From positions 1 to 9,784 of the forward strand of contig JAEXBT010000229.1 of the NCBI GenBank assembly GCA_023393895.1: a stretch of DNA of 9,784 bases, given 5' to 3'. The position numbers were made by a program, and so were the translations under genes. Under the pieces are notes generated by a model. The model had not been told where the DNA came from. It saw only the letters and a program-made list of their open reading frames with translations, and did no database searches. Source of the DNA: Pseudomonadota bacterium. Its GTDB lineage: Bacteria > Pseudomonadota > Gammaproteobacteria > Xanthomonadales > Xanthomonadaceae. This document shows, in pieces, positions 1-6,625 of the stretch; positions within the stretch are counted from its first letter, which is position 1, and the number at the start of each line of letters is the position of its first letter.

Positions 1-35
1 AAGCACAGCGCGGCCAGCACGATCAGGAACGACAT
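1..35 (-). CDS. 5' end of a divergent gene, hydrophobic N-terminus, possible GntP-type permease (partial)
   Basis: Reading leftward from an ATG at 35-33 gives MSFLIVLAALC before the window ends, a strongly hydrophobic start that suits the first membrane helix of an inner-membrane transporter. A GGGGAG Shine-Dalgarno-like sequence (complement of 43-48) lies about 7 nt upstream, which supports this start. From memory, GntP-family (gluconate/3-hydroxybutyrate-type H+ symporter) proteins of xanthomonads begin very similarly, and such a permease would fit beside a 3HB-oligomer hydrolase module. Eleven residues cannot establish a family, so the permease identity is an inference. The gene is divergent from the TonB receptor and shares a 168-bp intergenic region with it, including the dyad at 103-122. 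Confidence 0.5.
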   Translation of the reverse strand, partial: MSFLIVLAALC

Positions 36-102
36 CGACAACTCCCCGTTCTCCGGTGGTCGGAGGGCGAGGGGCAGTGTCGCGGGCCGGGGACGGCGGT
101 CC

Positions 103-122
103 CATTGTCCGAAGGTACGATG
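103..122. promoter_or_regulatory. 20-bp dyad, candidate response-regulator operator (copy 1)
   Basis: The sequence CATTGTCC-GAAG-GTACGATG is an imperfect inverted repeat of two 8-nt arms around a 4-nt spacer; the arms pair at 6 of 8 positions. The same 8-4-8 architecture with an identical right arm recurs at 6574-6593, and the two copies agree at 15 of 20 positions. Both copies sit between divergent genes of the same proposed module. The TAC/GTA core resembles the half-sites bound by NarL/LuxR-type regulators. Binding by the regulator at 5866-6540 is inferred. Confidence 0.6.
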
Positions 123-143
123 CCGCCGGCGCGGGCCCGGCCC

Positions 144-149
144 GATGAT
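144..149 (+). promoter_or_regulatory. candidate -10 box of the TonB receptor gene
   Basis: GATGAT matches the sigma70 -10 consensus at 4 of 6 positions. It starts 31.5 nt right of the centre of the dyad at 103-122, close to the 30.5 nt seen for the hydrolase promoter. There is no recognisable -35 box and the dyad occupies that region, as expected for an activator-dependent promoter. The predicted transcript would start near 156, giving a leader of about 48 nt. The box is weak on its own; the conserved spacing is the argument. Confidence 0.35.
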
Positions 150-203
150 GCGCTCAACCGCGGCAGGGGGCCGCAGGCATCACATCGTTCCCCAGGAGGG
201 CGC

Positions 204-2426
204 ATGAAAAGCAATGGTTTGAGCATGGCGATCGCCATGGCACTGGCGGGTTCCGCCTTCGTCGCGCCGACGGCAACGGCGCAGCAGGCGCCGGAAGGGC
301 CGCAGTCCGAGGAGCGCAGCCTGGACCGCGTGGTGGTGACCGCACGCAAGCGCGAGGAAACCCTGCAGGAAGTACCGGTGGCCGTCACCGCCTTCACCCC
401 GGAAACGATCGACAAGCTCAACGTCAAGGATCTGGGTGACCTCGACGCGCAGGTTCCCAACCTGACGATCTACGCCGCCCGCGGCTCCACCAGTACCGTG
501 ACCGCCTACATCCGTGGCGTTGGCCAAGCCGACCCGCTGTGGGGCGTGGACCCGGGCGTGGGCATCTATCTTGACGATGTCTACATCGCGCGTCCGCAGG
601 GTGCGCTGCTCGACGTGTTCGACGTCGACCGCATCGAAGTGCTGCGCGGTCCGCAGGGGACGCTGTACGGCAAGAACACGATCGGCGGCGCCATCAAGTA
701 CATCTCCAAGGCCCTTCCGAGGGATCCCGAGGGTTTCGCGTCGCTGACCGTGGGCAACCATGCCCAGCGCGACGTCAAGGCAGCCTTCGGCGGCTCGATC
801 GGTGGCCGCGACAGCGGGCTTCGCGCGCGCCTGGCGGTGGCCAACATGACGCGTGATGGCTATGGCGAGATCGTCAACCGCCAGGGCGAGGACGTCAGCG
901 ACAAGGACATCACTGCGGCCCGCCTGCACGTGGGTGCGTTCTCGCACGACGACTTCGACGTCCAGTTCACCCTGGACTGGATGGACGACAAGTCGGGCAT
1001 GCGCGGCTCGAAGATGCTGGCACCCAACGTGCTGGCGCCGTCCGAGCCGCCGATGGCCAGCCGCTACGACATCCGCAGCGCGATGCGCAACATCAACGAC
1101 ACCACCATGAAGGGGATGTCGGCGACCATGAACTGGCGGCCGAGCGAGAACTGGGCGTTCAAGTATGTGGCAGCCAAGCGCGAATCCGATACGGACACCG
1201 CGATCGATTTCGACAACACCTCGGCAACCCTGGTCGACGTGTACGCCCACTACTACGACAGCCAGGTCAGCCACGAGTTGCAGGCCAACTACGACGGTGG
1301 CGGCCGCGCCCGCGGTGTGATCGGCGTGTATGCGTTCAACGGCGACGCGGGTGGCCAGGTCAAGAACCACTTCTTCAATCCGCTGGTGCCGATCGGCTTC
1401 ACCAACCCGCTGTTCGGCGACACCCAAGGCGTAGTCAACACCAAGTCCGTTGCCGTCTATGCGGACTGGACCTTCGACATCACCGACCGGTTCGCGCTTG
1501 ATGTCGGCGCCCGCTATACCGACGAGGACAAGCACGCGATTGCGTTGAACCGGTTCTACACCGGCCTCGACTACCAGACCTCGTGGGGCACGGCGGCCAA
1601 CTTCGACAAGACGGTGAACTTCAAGAACGTCTCGCCGAAGGTTTCGCTCAACTACCAGGTCACCCCGGACATCATGCTGTACGGCGTGGCATCGCGCGGG
1701 TTCAAGTCGGGCGGCTACAACATCCGCGCCAACACCACCGCAGTGCCGCGCTCGGGCGAGCCGTTCTCGGACGAAGTGGTCGACAGCTACGAGTTCGGGA
1801 CCAAGATGGGTCTGCTCGACAACACGCTGTTCCTCAACCTGGCGGCATTCCACAATCGCTACAAGGACATCCAGCTGTCGGTGTTTACCAGCTTCACCTT
1901 GCCCGATGGTAGCCAGAGCTTCTTTGGCGACTTCACCAACGCCGGCCGAGGCACCGTCAACGGTGCGGAGGTGGAGTACCAGTGGATGCCGAACGCTAAC
2001 TGGCTGATCAGCGGCAACCTGGCTTGGCTGGACGCGAAGTACGACGAGTTCATCGATCGCGGCGTCAACATCGCCGATAGCCAGTACTTCACCAATGCGC
2101 CGGAATTCTCGGGCGCGATCAACGCCGAGTGGCGCACCGAGCTGGCCAATGGTGGCAGTCTGTCGACCCGCGTCGGCTACAGCTACCAGACCGGCACCTA
2201 CCCGACCACCGACCTCAGTCGCGACATCTACCAACCGTCCTACGGCCTGCTGAACGCCGGTGTCATCTGGAAGCCGAATGCGGCGTGGACGCTGTCGCTG
2301 CAGGGCAGCAACCTGACCGACGAGGAGTACCGCACCACCGGCTACAACATCCCGGCCTATGGTGTGCTGACCGGCTTCTACGGCCCGCCGCGGCAGTACA
2401 CGCTGACCGCCCGCTACGACTTCTGA
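204..2426 (+). CDS. TonB-dependent outer-membrane receptor
   Basis: This 740-residue protein is a TonB-dependent receptor, an outer-membrane beta-barrel that takes up ligands using TonB-ExbBD energy. The chosen ATG follows AGGAGG (194-199) by 4 nt and opens a classical signal peptide: Lys2, a hydrophobic stretch, then cleavage after an A-T-A motif near residue 26. An upstream in-frame ATG at 105 would place a poor leader in front of this signal and is rejected. A TonB-box-like VVVTA lies at residues 43-47. The plug covers roughly residues 53-170 and includes IEVLRGPQGTLYG; a barrel follows and ends in ...TARYDF with the terminal aromatic residue typical of outer-membrane proteins. FKSGGYN occurs near residue 500. 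The length is normal for the family. The neighbouring hydrolase suggests a 3-hydroxybutyrate-oligomer ligand, but the sequence alone does not show the substrate, and siderophore or other ligands remain possible. Confidence 0.93.
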   Translation: MKSNGLSMAIAMALAGSAFVAPTATAQQAPEGPQSEERSLDRVVVTARKREETLQEVPVAVTAFTPETIDKLNVKDLGDLDAQVPNLTIYAARGSTSTVTAYIRGVGQADPLWGVDPGVGIYLDDVYIARPQGALLDVFDVDRIEVLRGPQGTLYGKNTIGGAIKYISKALPRDPEGFASLTVGNHAQRDVKAAFGGSIGGRDSGLRARLAVANMTRDGYGEIVNRQGEDVSDKDITAARLHVGAFSHDDFDVQFTLDWMDDKSGMRGSKMLAPNVLAPSEPPMASRYDIRSAMRNINDTTMKGMSATMNWRPSENWAFKYVAAKRESDTDTAIDFDNTSATLVDVYAHYYDSQVSHELQANYDGGGRARGVIGVYAFNGDAGGQVKNHFFNPLVPIGFTNPLFGDTQGVVNTKSVAVYADWTFDITDRFALDVGARYTDEDKHAIALNRFYTGLDYQTSWGTAANFDKTVNFKNVSPKVSLNYQVTPDIMLYGVASRGFKSGGYNIRANTTAVPRSGEPFSDEVVDSYEFGTKMGLLDNTLFLNLAAFHNRYKDIQLSVFTSFTLPDGSQSFFGDFTNAGRGTVNGAEVEYQWMPNANWLISGNLAWLDAKYDEFIDRGVNIADSQYFTNAPEFSGAINAEWRTELANGGSLSTRVGYSYQTGTYPTTDLSRDIYQPSYGLLNAGVIWKPNAAWTLSLQGSNLTDEEYRTTGYNIPAYGVLTGFYGPPRQYTLTARYDF

Positions 2427-2448
2427 TCCCATCGGCAAGTCGTTGCAC

Positions 2449-2485
2449 CACGAACGCCACCGGAAGCCCGGTGGCGTTCGTGTTT
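2449..2485 (+). terminator. Rho-independent terminator after the TonB receptor
   Basis: A perfect 15-bp stem (2449-2463 with 2468-2482) closes a 4-nt AAGC loop and is followed by TTT. It begins 22 nt after the receptor stop codon. The T-tract is short, but the stem is long and GC-rich. It separates the receptor transcript from the downstream sensor kinase gene. Confidence 0.8.
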
Positions 2486-2490
2486 CCGGC

Positions 2491-2496
2491 TATCCT
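2491..2496 (+). promoter_or_regulatory. weak candidate -10 box of the sensor kinase gene
   Basis: TATCCT (4 of 6 to the -10 consensus, identical to the hydrolase -10 candidate) lies just after the terminator and 42 nt before the kinase ATG. No convincing -35 lies 16-18 nt upstream, because that stretch is the terminator stem. No copy of the 20-bp dyad is present here, so the kinase may be expressed separately from the receptor and hydrolase. Confidence 0.25.
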
Positions 2497-2537
2497 GAGA
2501 CGATGAGTCCGCGCGCATCGCCAAGGTCCCGCACGCC

Positions 2538-5500
2538 ATGCTGAGCGCGCCATGGGTGATCGCGGCGAGCTTCGCCTGGCTGCTGCTGATGTTCGCTGTC
2601 GCGCTGATGGCCGAGCGCCGGCCGGCTTTGCTTTCACGGAGCTGGCCGCAGGTCTACGCGCTGTCGCTGGCGGTGTATTGCACGTCATGGACGTTCTTCG
2701 GCACGGTGACCCAGGCCGGGCGTTATGGCTGGCCGCTGCCGCCCACGTTCGTCGGCACGCTGCTGCTCTACCTGTTCGCTGCGGGCCTGCTGGTGCGGAT
2801 GGTCAAGCTGGCACGTTCGCTCAACGCGACCTCGCTGGCGGATCTCATCGCGTCCCGGCTCGGCAAGGATCCGTGGCTGGCGGCGACGGTCACGCTGGTC
2901 GCGGCACTGGGGTTGATCCCGTACATCGCGCTGCAGTTGCGCGCGGTGACGTCCGGCTTTGAAATGCTGGTGGGCCATGCCGGCGAGGGCGGCCAACCCT
3001 GGCCCGACAGCACGCTGTACGTGGCGCTGGCGATGGCGGCTTTCGCGATCGCCTTCGGCGCGCGCCATGCCAACGCGGCCGAGCACAACCGCGGCCTGGT
3101 GCTGGCGATGGCCTTCGACTCGCTGTTCAAGCTCGGGGCGATGCTGGTGGTCGGCGTGTTCGCGTGGCGCCATTACGGCGAGCGCATCGCGGCGCTCGAA
3201 GTGCCGCCGTCCTCGGGCGACGGCTTCCTGCCACTGGTGCTGCTGGGCGCACTGGCGATGTTCACCCTGCCGCATCAGTTCCACGTGGGCGTGGTCGAAT
3301 GCCGCGATGCCAGTCACGTCCGCACCGCACGCTGGCTGTTTCCCCTGTATCTGGTGCTGATCGCCCTGCCGATTCTGCCGCTGGCCCGGGCCGGGCAGGC
3401 CGCGTTTGGCGACGCCGTGCCTTCGGATTCCTACGTGCTGGCGCTGCCGCTGGCCACAGGCGACACCGGGATGGCGTTGCTCGCGTTTCTTGGCGGCTTG
3501 AGTGCCGCAAGCGGCATGGTGGTGGTGAGCACGTTGACGCTCAGCCTGATGATCGGCAACCACTGGCTGCTGCCGTGGATGTCACCGGCGTGGGGTCGAT
3601 CCGGCGCAGGCGACCTCCGCGGGATGGTGCTGCTGCTGCGGCGTGGCGGCATCCTCGCGATCATGCTGCTGGCGTGGACGTACAGCCGCTATATCGCCAG
3701 CAACACCGCGCTGGCGGATGTCGGCGCGCTTTCCTTTTCCGCGCTGGCCACGCTCGCGCCGGCGCTCGCTTTCGCGATGTGGCGGCCGCAGACCTCGCCG
3801 CAGGCGGTGACCGCGGGCGTGGTCGCGGGTTTCCTCGCCTGGGGTTGGACCCTGCCGTTGCCATTGATGCTGGAAGCCACGGTTGGACCACCGACATGGT
3901 TGCAGGACGGGCCATGGGGCCAGCGTTGGCTTGCGCCGGACCAGCTGTTCGCCCTGACCGGCTGGAGCCGGCTCGGGCGCGCGGTGGTGACCAGTCTCCT
4001 GGTCGGTGCCGCCGTGACCTGGGCATGGGCCGCGATGCAGCGACCGGTACAGCGGCGGGTCCGGCGCGGGCTTGATCCAGGCGTGCTGCGCGGGCTGGCG
4101 CACCGTTTCCTTCCGGCGGAGCGTGTCGATGCGTTGCTGGGTCGCGACGTACCGCCGCACGGACTGGCGGATGCCGAGGCCGCGGTCGAGCACGAGCTCG
4201 CGGCGGTGATCGGCGCTGCCTCGGCACGGTTGCTGCTCAATGCCGCGAGGCGCGAGAGCGGAAGCGGGCTGGAGGTGGTGGCGGACATCGTCGATGAAAC
4301 CTCGCAGGACCTGCGCTTCAACCAGCGGCTGATGGAAGCGGCGCTCGAGAACATGAGCCAAGGGATCAGCGTGGTCGATGCGGATCTGCGGCTGGTCGCA
4401 TGGAACCGTCGTTACGCCGAGATGTTCGGTTTCCCGGAAGGGCTGCTCAGTGTCGGCATGCCGATCGCCGAGGCCAGCCGCTGGGCGCTCCACCGCCTGC
4501 CGCCGCGGAGCGGCGACATCGAGGACGGGCTCGCGCGCCGACTCGACCACATGCGTGCCGGCACCCCGCACCTGTCCGAGCGCGTGTTGCCCGATGGCAG
4601 CATCATCGAGATCCGCGGCAACCCGATGCCAGGCGGCGGTTTCGTCGCCACCTTCACCGACGTCACCGATTTCCGTGAGGCCGAGGCAGGCCTCAAGCGC
4701 GTCAACGAAACACTGGAGCTGCGTGTCGCCGAACGCACGGCACTGGCTGATGGCGCGCGGCGCGAAGCCGAACGCGCCAACGATGCCAAGAGCCGCTTCC
4801 TCGCGGCGATCGGGCATGACCTGCTGCAGCCCCTGCATGCCGCGCACCTGTTCGTCGATGCACTTGGCCAGCGTGTCCGGGAACCCGAATCGCAGCGGCT
4901 GACCGCGCAGGTCGCCGGCGCCTTGGACTCCACCACCGGCCTGTTGTCTGACCTGCTCGACATGTCGCGGCTGGAAGCGGGAGGACTGGTGCCGGAACTC
5001 CGCACGTTCCCGCTCGCTGAGGTGCTGGCGCCATTGCTGTCGGAGGGCCGCGCACTCGCCGAGGCGCAGGGCCTGTCGCTGGAGGCGGTGCCGACTGTCG
5101 TCTGGGTGCGCAGCGATCCGCAACTGTTGCGACGCGTGCTGCAGAACTTCCTGTCGAACGCGTTGCGCCATACCCCGAGTGGGCGCGTGCTGATCGGCGT
5201 GCGCCGGGCCGGCGAGAAGCTTCGCATCGAAGTCCATGACACCGGTCCCGGCATCAGCCTGCAACAGCAGGAGGTGATCTTCGAGGAGTTCCGGCGTGGC
5301 GAAACCGCCCGTGGTCAGGGACTCGGGCTGGGGCTGGCGATCGCCCGCGGCATCGCCGGCGTGCTCGACACGCCGATCGGCCTGCGTACCCAGTTGGGGC
5401 GTGGCAGCATCTTCCACATCGAAGTGCCGCGCGCCAGTGCGGGACCGGCCGCGGCGCAAGCGCGTCCCCGCGGGCTTGCGGGCCTGCGCGTGCTCGCCGT

Positions 5501-5897
5501 GGACAACGATCCGGCGGCTTTGGCCGCGCTGGGCGCCGTCCTGTCAGGCTGGGGCTGCGAAGTGCTGGCCTGTGCCGATGGCATTGCTGCGCGACGCGCG
5601 ATCGCCGACGCGCCTGCGGATCTGTGGATCTTCGATTACCACCTGGATGGCGGAGACGATGGCATTGCCCTCCATCAGCGGCTTGCCAGTGAGACCAGCG
5701 CGCCACCGTGCCTGTTGATGTCGGCGGATCAGACAGGGGCAGTGCGTGGCGCCGCCCAGGAGGCCGGCTTGCCGCTGTTGTTGAAGCCGCTACGCCCGCT
5801 GGCGCTGAAGTCGATGCTGGACCGGCTGCTCGCCGCGCGTCCCCGGGGCGCGGGGCCGCAAACGATCAGTCAGCCACCTGGCGCGACGGATCCTTGA
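2538..5897 (+). CDS. SLC5-fused hybrid sensor histidine kinase, CrbS/MxtR type
   Basis: The protein has 1119 residues. About residues 1-500 form a multi-helix membrane domain resembling the sodium/solute symporter (SLC5) family. A cytoplasmic linker (about 507-585, the place of a STAC domain) follows. A PAS domain (about 595-712; NMSQGISVVDADLRLVAWN) precedes a short coiled coil and HisKA, with the phospho-accepting His760 in GHDLLQPLHAAHLF. The HATPase has an N box around Asn874, DTGPGI at 901-906 and GLGLGLAI at 928-935. A C-terminal receiver (about 982-1100) has Asp989/Asp991, phospho-acceptor Asp1033, Ser1062 and Lys1083. This order matches CrbS (Vibrio) and MxtR (Pseudomonas), which control acetate use through a LuxR-type regulator; such a regulator is encoded convergently here. 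The first ATG has only a weak AAGG 11 nt upstream, but the hydrophobic N-terminus MLSAPWVIAASFAWLL fits the family. The stimulus, and whether the membrane domain transports anything, are unknown. Confidence 0.92.
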   Translation: MLSAPWVIAASFAWLLLMFAVALMAERRPALLSRSWPQVYALSLAVYCTSWTFFGTVTQAGRYGWPLPPTFVGTLLLYLFAAGLLVRMVKLARSLNATSLADLIASRLGKDPWLAATVTLVAALGLIPYIALQLRAVTSGFEMLVGHAGEGGQPWPDSTLYVALAMAAFAIAFGARHANAAEHNRGLVLAMAFDSLFKLGAMLVVGVFAWRHYGERIAALEVPPSSGDGFLPLVLLGALAMFTLPHQFHVGVVECRDASHVRTARWLFPLYLVLIALPILPLARAGQAAFGDAVPSDSYVLALPLATGDTGMALLAFLGGLSAASGMVVVSTLTLSLMIGNHWLLPWMSPAWGRSGAGDLRGMVLLLRRGGILAIMLLAWTYSRYIASNTALADVGALSFSALATLAPALAFAMWRPQTSPQAVTAGVVAGFLAWGWTLPLPLMLEATVGPPTWLQDGPWGQRWLAPDQLFALTGWSRLGRAVVTSLLVGAAVTWAWAAMQRPVQRRVRRGLDPGVLRGLAHRFLPAERVDALLGRDVPPHGLADAEAAVEHELAAVIGAASARLLLNAARRESGSGLEVVADIVDETSQDLRFNQRLMEAALENMSQGISVVDADLRLVAWNRRYAEMFGFPEGLLSVGMPIAEASRWALHRLPPRSGDIEDGLARRLDHMRAGTPHLSERVLPDGSIIEIRGNPMPGGGFVATFTDVTDFREAEAGLKRVNETLELRVAERTALADGARREAERANDAKSRFLAAIGHDLLQPLHAAHLFVDALGQRVREPESQRLTAQVAGALDSTTGLLSDLLDMSRLEAGGLVPELRTFPLAEVLAPLLSEGRALAEAQGLSLEAVPTVVWVRSDPQLLRRVLQNFLSNALRHTPSGRVLIGVRRAGEKLRIEVHDTGPGISLQQQEVIFEEFRRGETARGQGLGLGLAIARGIAGVLDTPIGLRTQLGRGSIFHIEVPRASAGPAAAQARPRGLAGLRVLAVDNDPAALAALGAVLSGWGCEVLACADGIAARRAIADAPADLWIFDYHLDGGDDGIALHQRLASETSAPPCLLMSADQTGAVRGAAQEAGLPLLLKPLRPLALKSMLDRLLAARPRGAGPQTISQPPGATDP

Positions 5898-6540
5898 GTT
5901 CCAGCTCGCGCAACACCACGCCGGCTTGGGTGCGATTGCGCACGCCGAGTCGTTCGAAGATCGCGGAGAGATGGGCCTTCACCGTGCGTTCCTGCACCTG
6001 GAGGCGGTCGGCGATCTGTTTGTTGAGCAGTCCTTCGGCCACCAGCGTCAGCACGCGGAACTGCTGCGGCGACAGGCTGGCCAGACGCGCGGCCAACGCC
6101 GCATCCTCCGGCTCGGATGCGGCGTTCGCCACCGCGCTGCGCAGGGTGGGCGGCAGCCATTGCGCGCAATCCATCACGGTGAGAATCGCCTCGCGCAACT
6201 CGTTCAGCCCGGAACTCTTCGGCAGGTAGCCGGCCGCACCGTGGTCGAGCGCGCGCCGGATCACCCGCGGGTCCTCATTGGCCGACACCACCACCACCGC
6301 GACACCCGGATGCTGCGCGCGCACCGCCGCCAGTCCGGCGAGGCCATGGCTGCCAGGCATGTGCAGGTCGAGCAGGACCAGGTCGATGTCCGGGGTGGCA
6401 TCAAGCCCGGCCAGCACTTCGTCTAGGGTGCCGGCCTCGTGCAGCACCAGTGCACTGCCGAGCGCATCCTGCGCGGCCTGGCGCAGTGCAGCCCGGAACA
6501 GCGGATGGTCATCGGCGATCAGCAGGGAGGTCGCGCCCAT
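5866..6540 (-). CDS. LuxR/NarL-family response regulator, CrbR/ErdR type
   Basis: This 224-residue two-domain response regulator has a receiver at about 4-122, with acidic Asp10/Asp11, phospho-acceptor Asp58 in LLDLHMP, Ser86 and Lys108. A GerE/LuxR helix-turn-helix at about 155-207 (LSPQQFRVLTLVAEGLLNKQIA...) would bind DNA. It is the natural partner of the neighbouring hybrid kinase, as in CrbS/CrbR and MxtR/ErdR. Its tail overlaps the kinase tail in antisense by 32 bp. The start (MGATSLLIADDHPLF) fits the family, but no Shine-Dalgarno precedes it. It is divergent from the hydrolase gene, with an 85-bp gap that holds the dyad at 6574-6593, so autoregulation is plausible. Activation of the receptor and hydrolase genes is inferred from the shared dyad. 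Confidence 0.93.
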   Translation of the reverse strand: MGATSLLIADDHPLFRAALRQAAQDALGSALVLHEAGTLDEVLAGLDATPDIDLVLLDLHMPGSHGLAGLAAVRAQHPGVAVVVVSANEDPRVIRRALDHGAAGYLPKSSGLNELREAILTVMDCAQWLPPTLRSAVANAASEPEDAALAARLASLSPQQFRVLTLVAEGLLNKQIADRLQVQERTVKAHLSAIFERLGVRNRTQAGVVLRELELKDPSRQVAD

Positions 6541-6548
6541 CCGTGCAC

Positions 6549-6554
6549 GGTATC
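6549..6554 (-). promoter_or_regulatory. weak candidate -10 box of the response regulator gene
   Basis: On the minus strand GATACC starts 29.5 nt from the centre of the dyad at 6574-6593, near the 30.5 nt on the hydrolase side. It matches the -10 consensus at only 3 of 6 positions. A start about 7 nt downstream would give an almost leaderless transcript beginning near the ATG at 6540. The spacing symmetry is the only reason to propose it. Confidence 0.22.
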
Positions 6555-6573
6555 AGCTTGCTCGCCGCCGTCG

Positions 6574-6593
6574 CGTGGTACCAAAGTACGATG
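6574..6593. promoter_or_regulatory. 20-bp dyad, candidate response-regulator operator (copy 2)
   Basis: CGTGGTAC-CAAA-GTACGATG repeats the 8-4-8 dyad found at 103-122, with an identical right arm and a TAC-N4-GTA core. It lies in the middle of the 85-bp gap between the response regulator and hydrolase genes. Its centre is 42.5 nt from the hydrolase ATG and 43.5 nt from the regulator ATG. A regulator bound here would overlap the -35 region of both divergent promoters, the usual class II activator position. Confidence 0.65.
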
Positions 6594-6613
6594 CTGGCTG
6601 ATGCATGGCAGCG

Positions 6614-6619
6614 TATCCT
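6614..6619 (+). promoter_or_regulatory. candidate -10 box of the 3HB-oligomer hydrolase gene
   Basis: TATCCT (4 of 6 to consensus) lies 6 nt before the hydrolase ATG at 6626, so transcription would begin at or next to the A of the start codon. No Shine-Dalgarno precedes that ATG, which fits a leaderless mRNA. The -35 position (about 6591-6596, ATGCTG) is poor, and the dyad sits immediately upstream, which suggests dependence on an activator. Confidence 0.45.
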
Positions 6620-6625
6620 CGGGGC

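Noticed and set aside
105..203. N-terminal extension of the TonB receptor from the ATG at 105
   Set aside because: It would bury the signal peptide 33 residues in, and it overlaps the candidate operator and -10 region; the ATG at 204 has AGGAGG upstream and a proper signal sequence.
180..2438. 752-codon antisense open frame opposite the TonB receptor
   Set aside because: It mirrors the receptor in a GC-rich genome; its composition is unstructured (many Arg/Val/His/Gly) with no recognisable domain, whereas the plus strand has clear receptor motifs.
2486..2505. Possible third copy of the dyad upstream of the kinase (around GACGATG)
   Set aside because: Only part of the right arm resembles the motif and the left arm does not match.
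3582..5459. 625-codon antisense open frame opposite the sensor kinase
   Set aside because: GC-driven shadow; the translation is Arg/Gln/His-rich and domain-free, and the plus strand holds an intact kinase.
5836..5852. GC-rich inverted repeat near the end of the kinase gene as a terminator
   Set aside because: It has no T-tract on either strand and lies inside coding sequence; probably a by-product of GC-rich codons.
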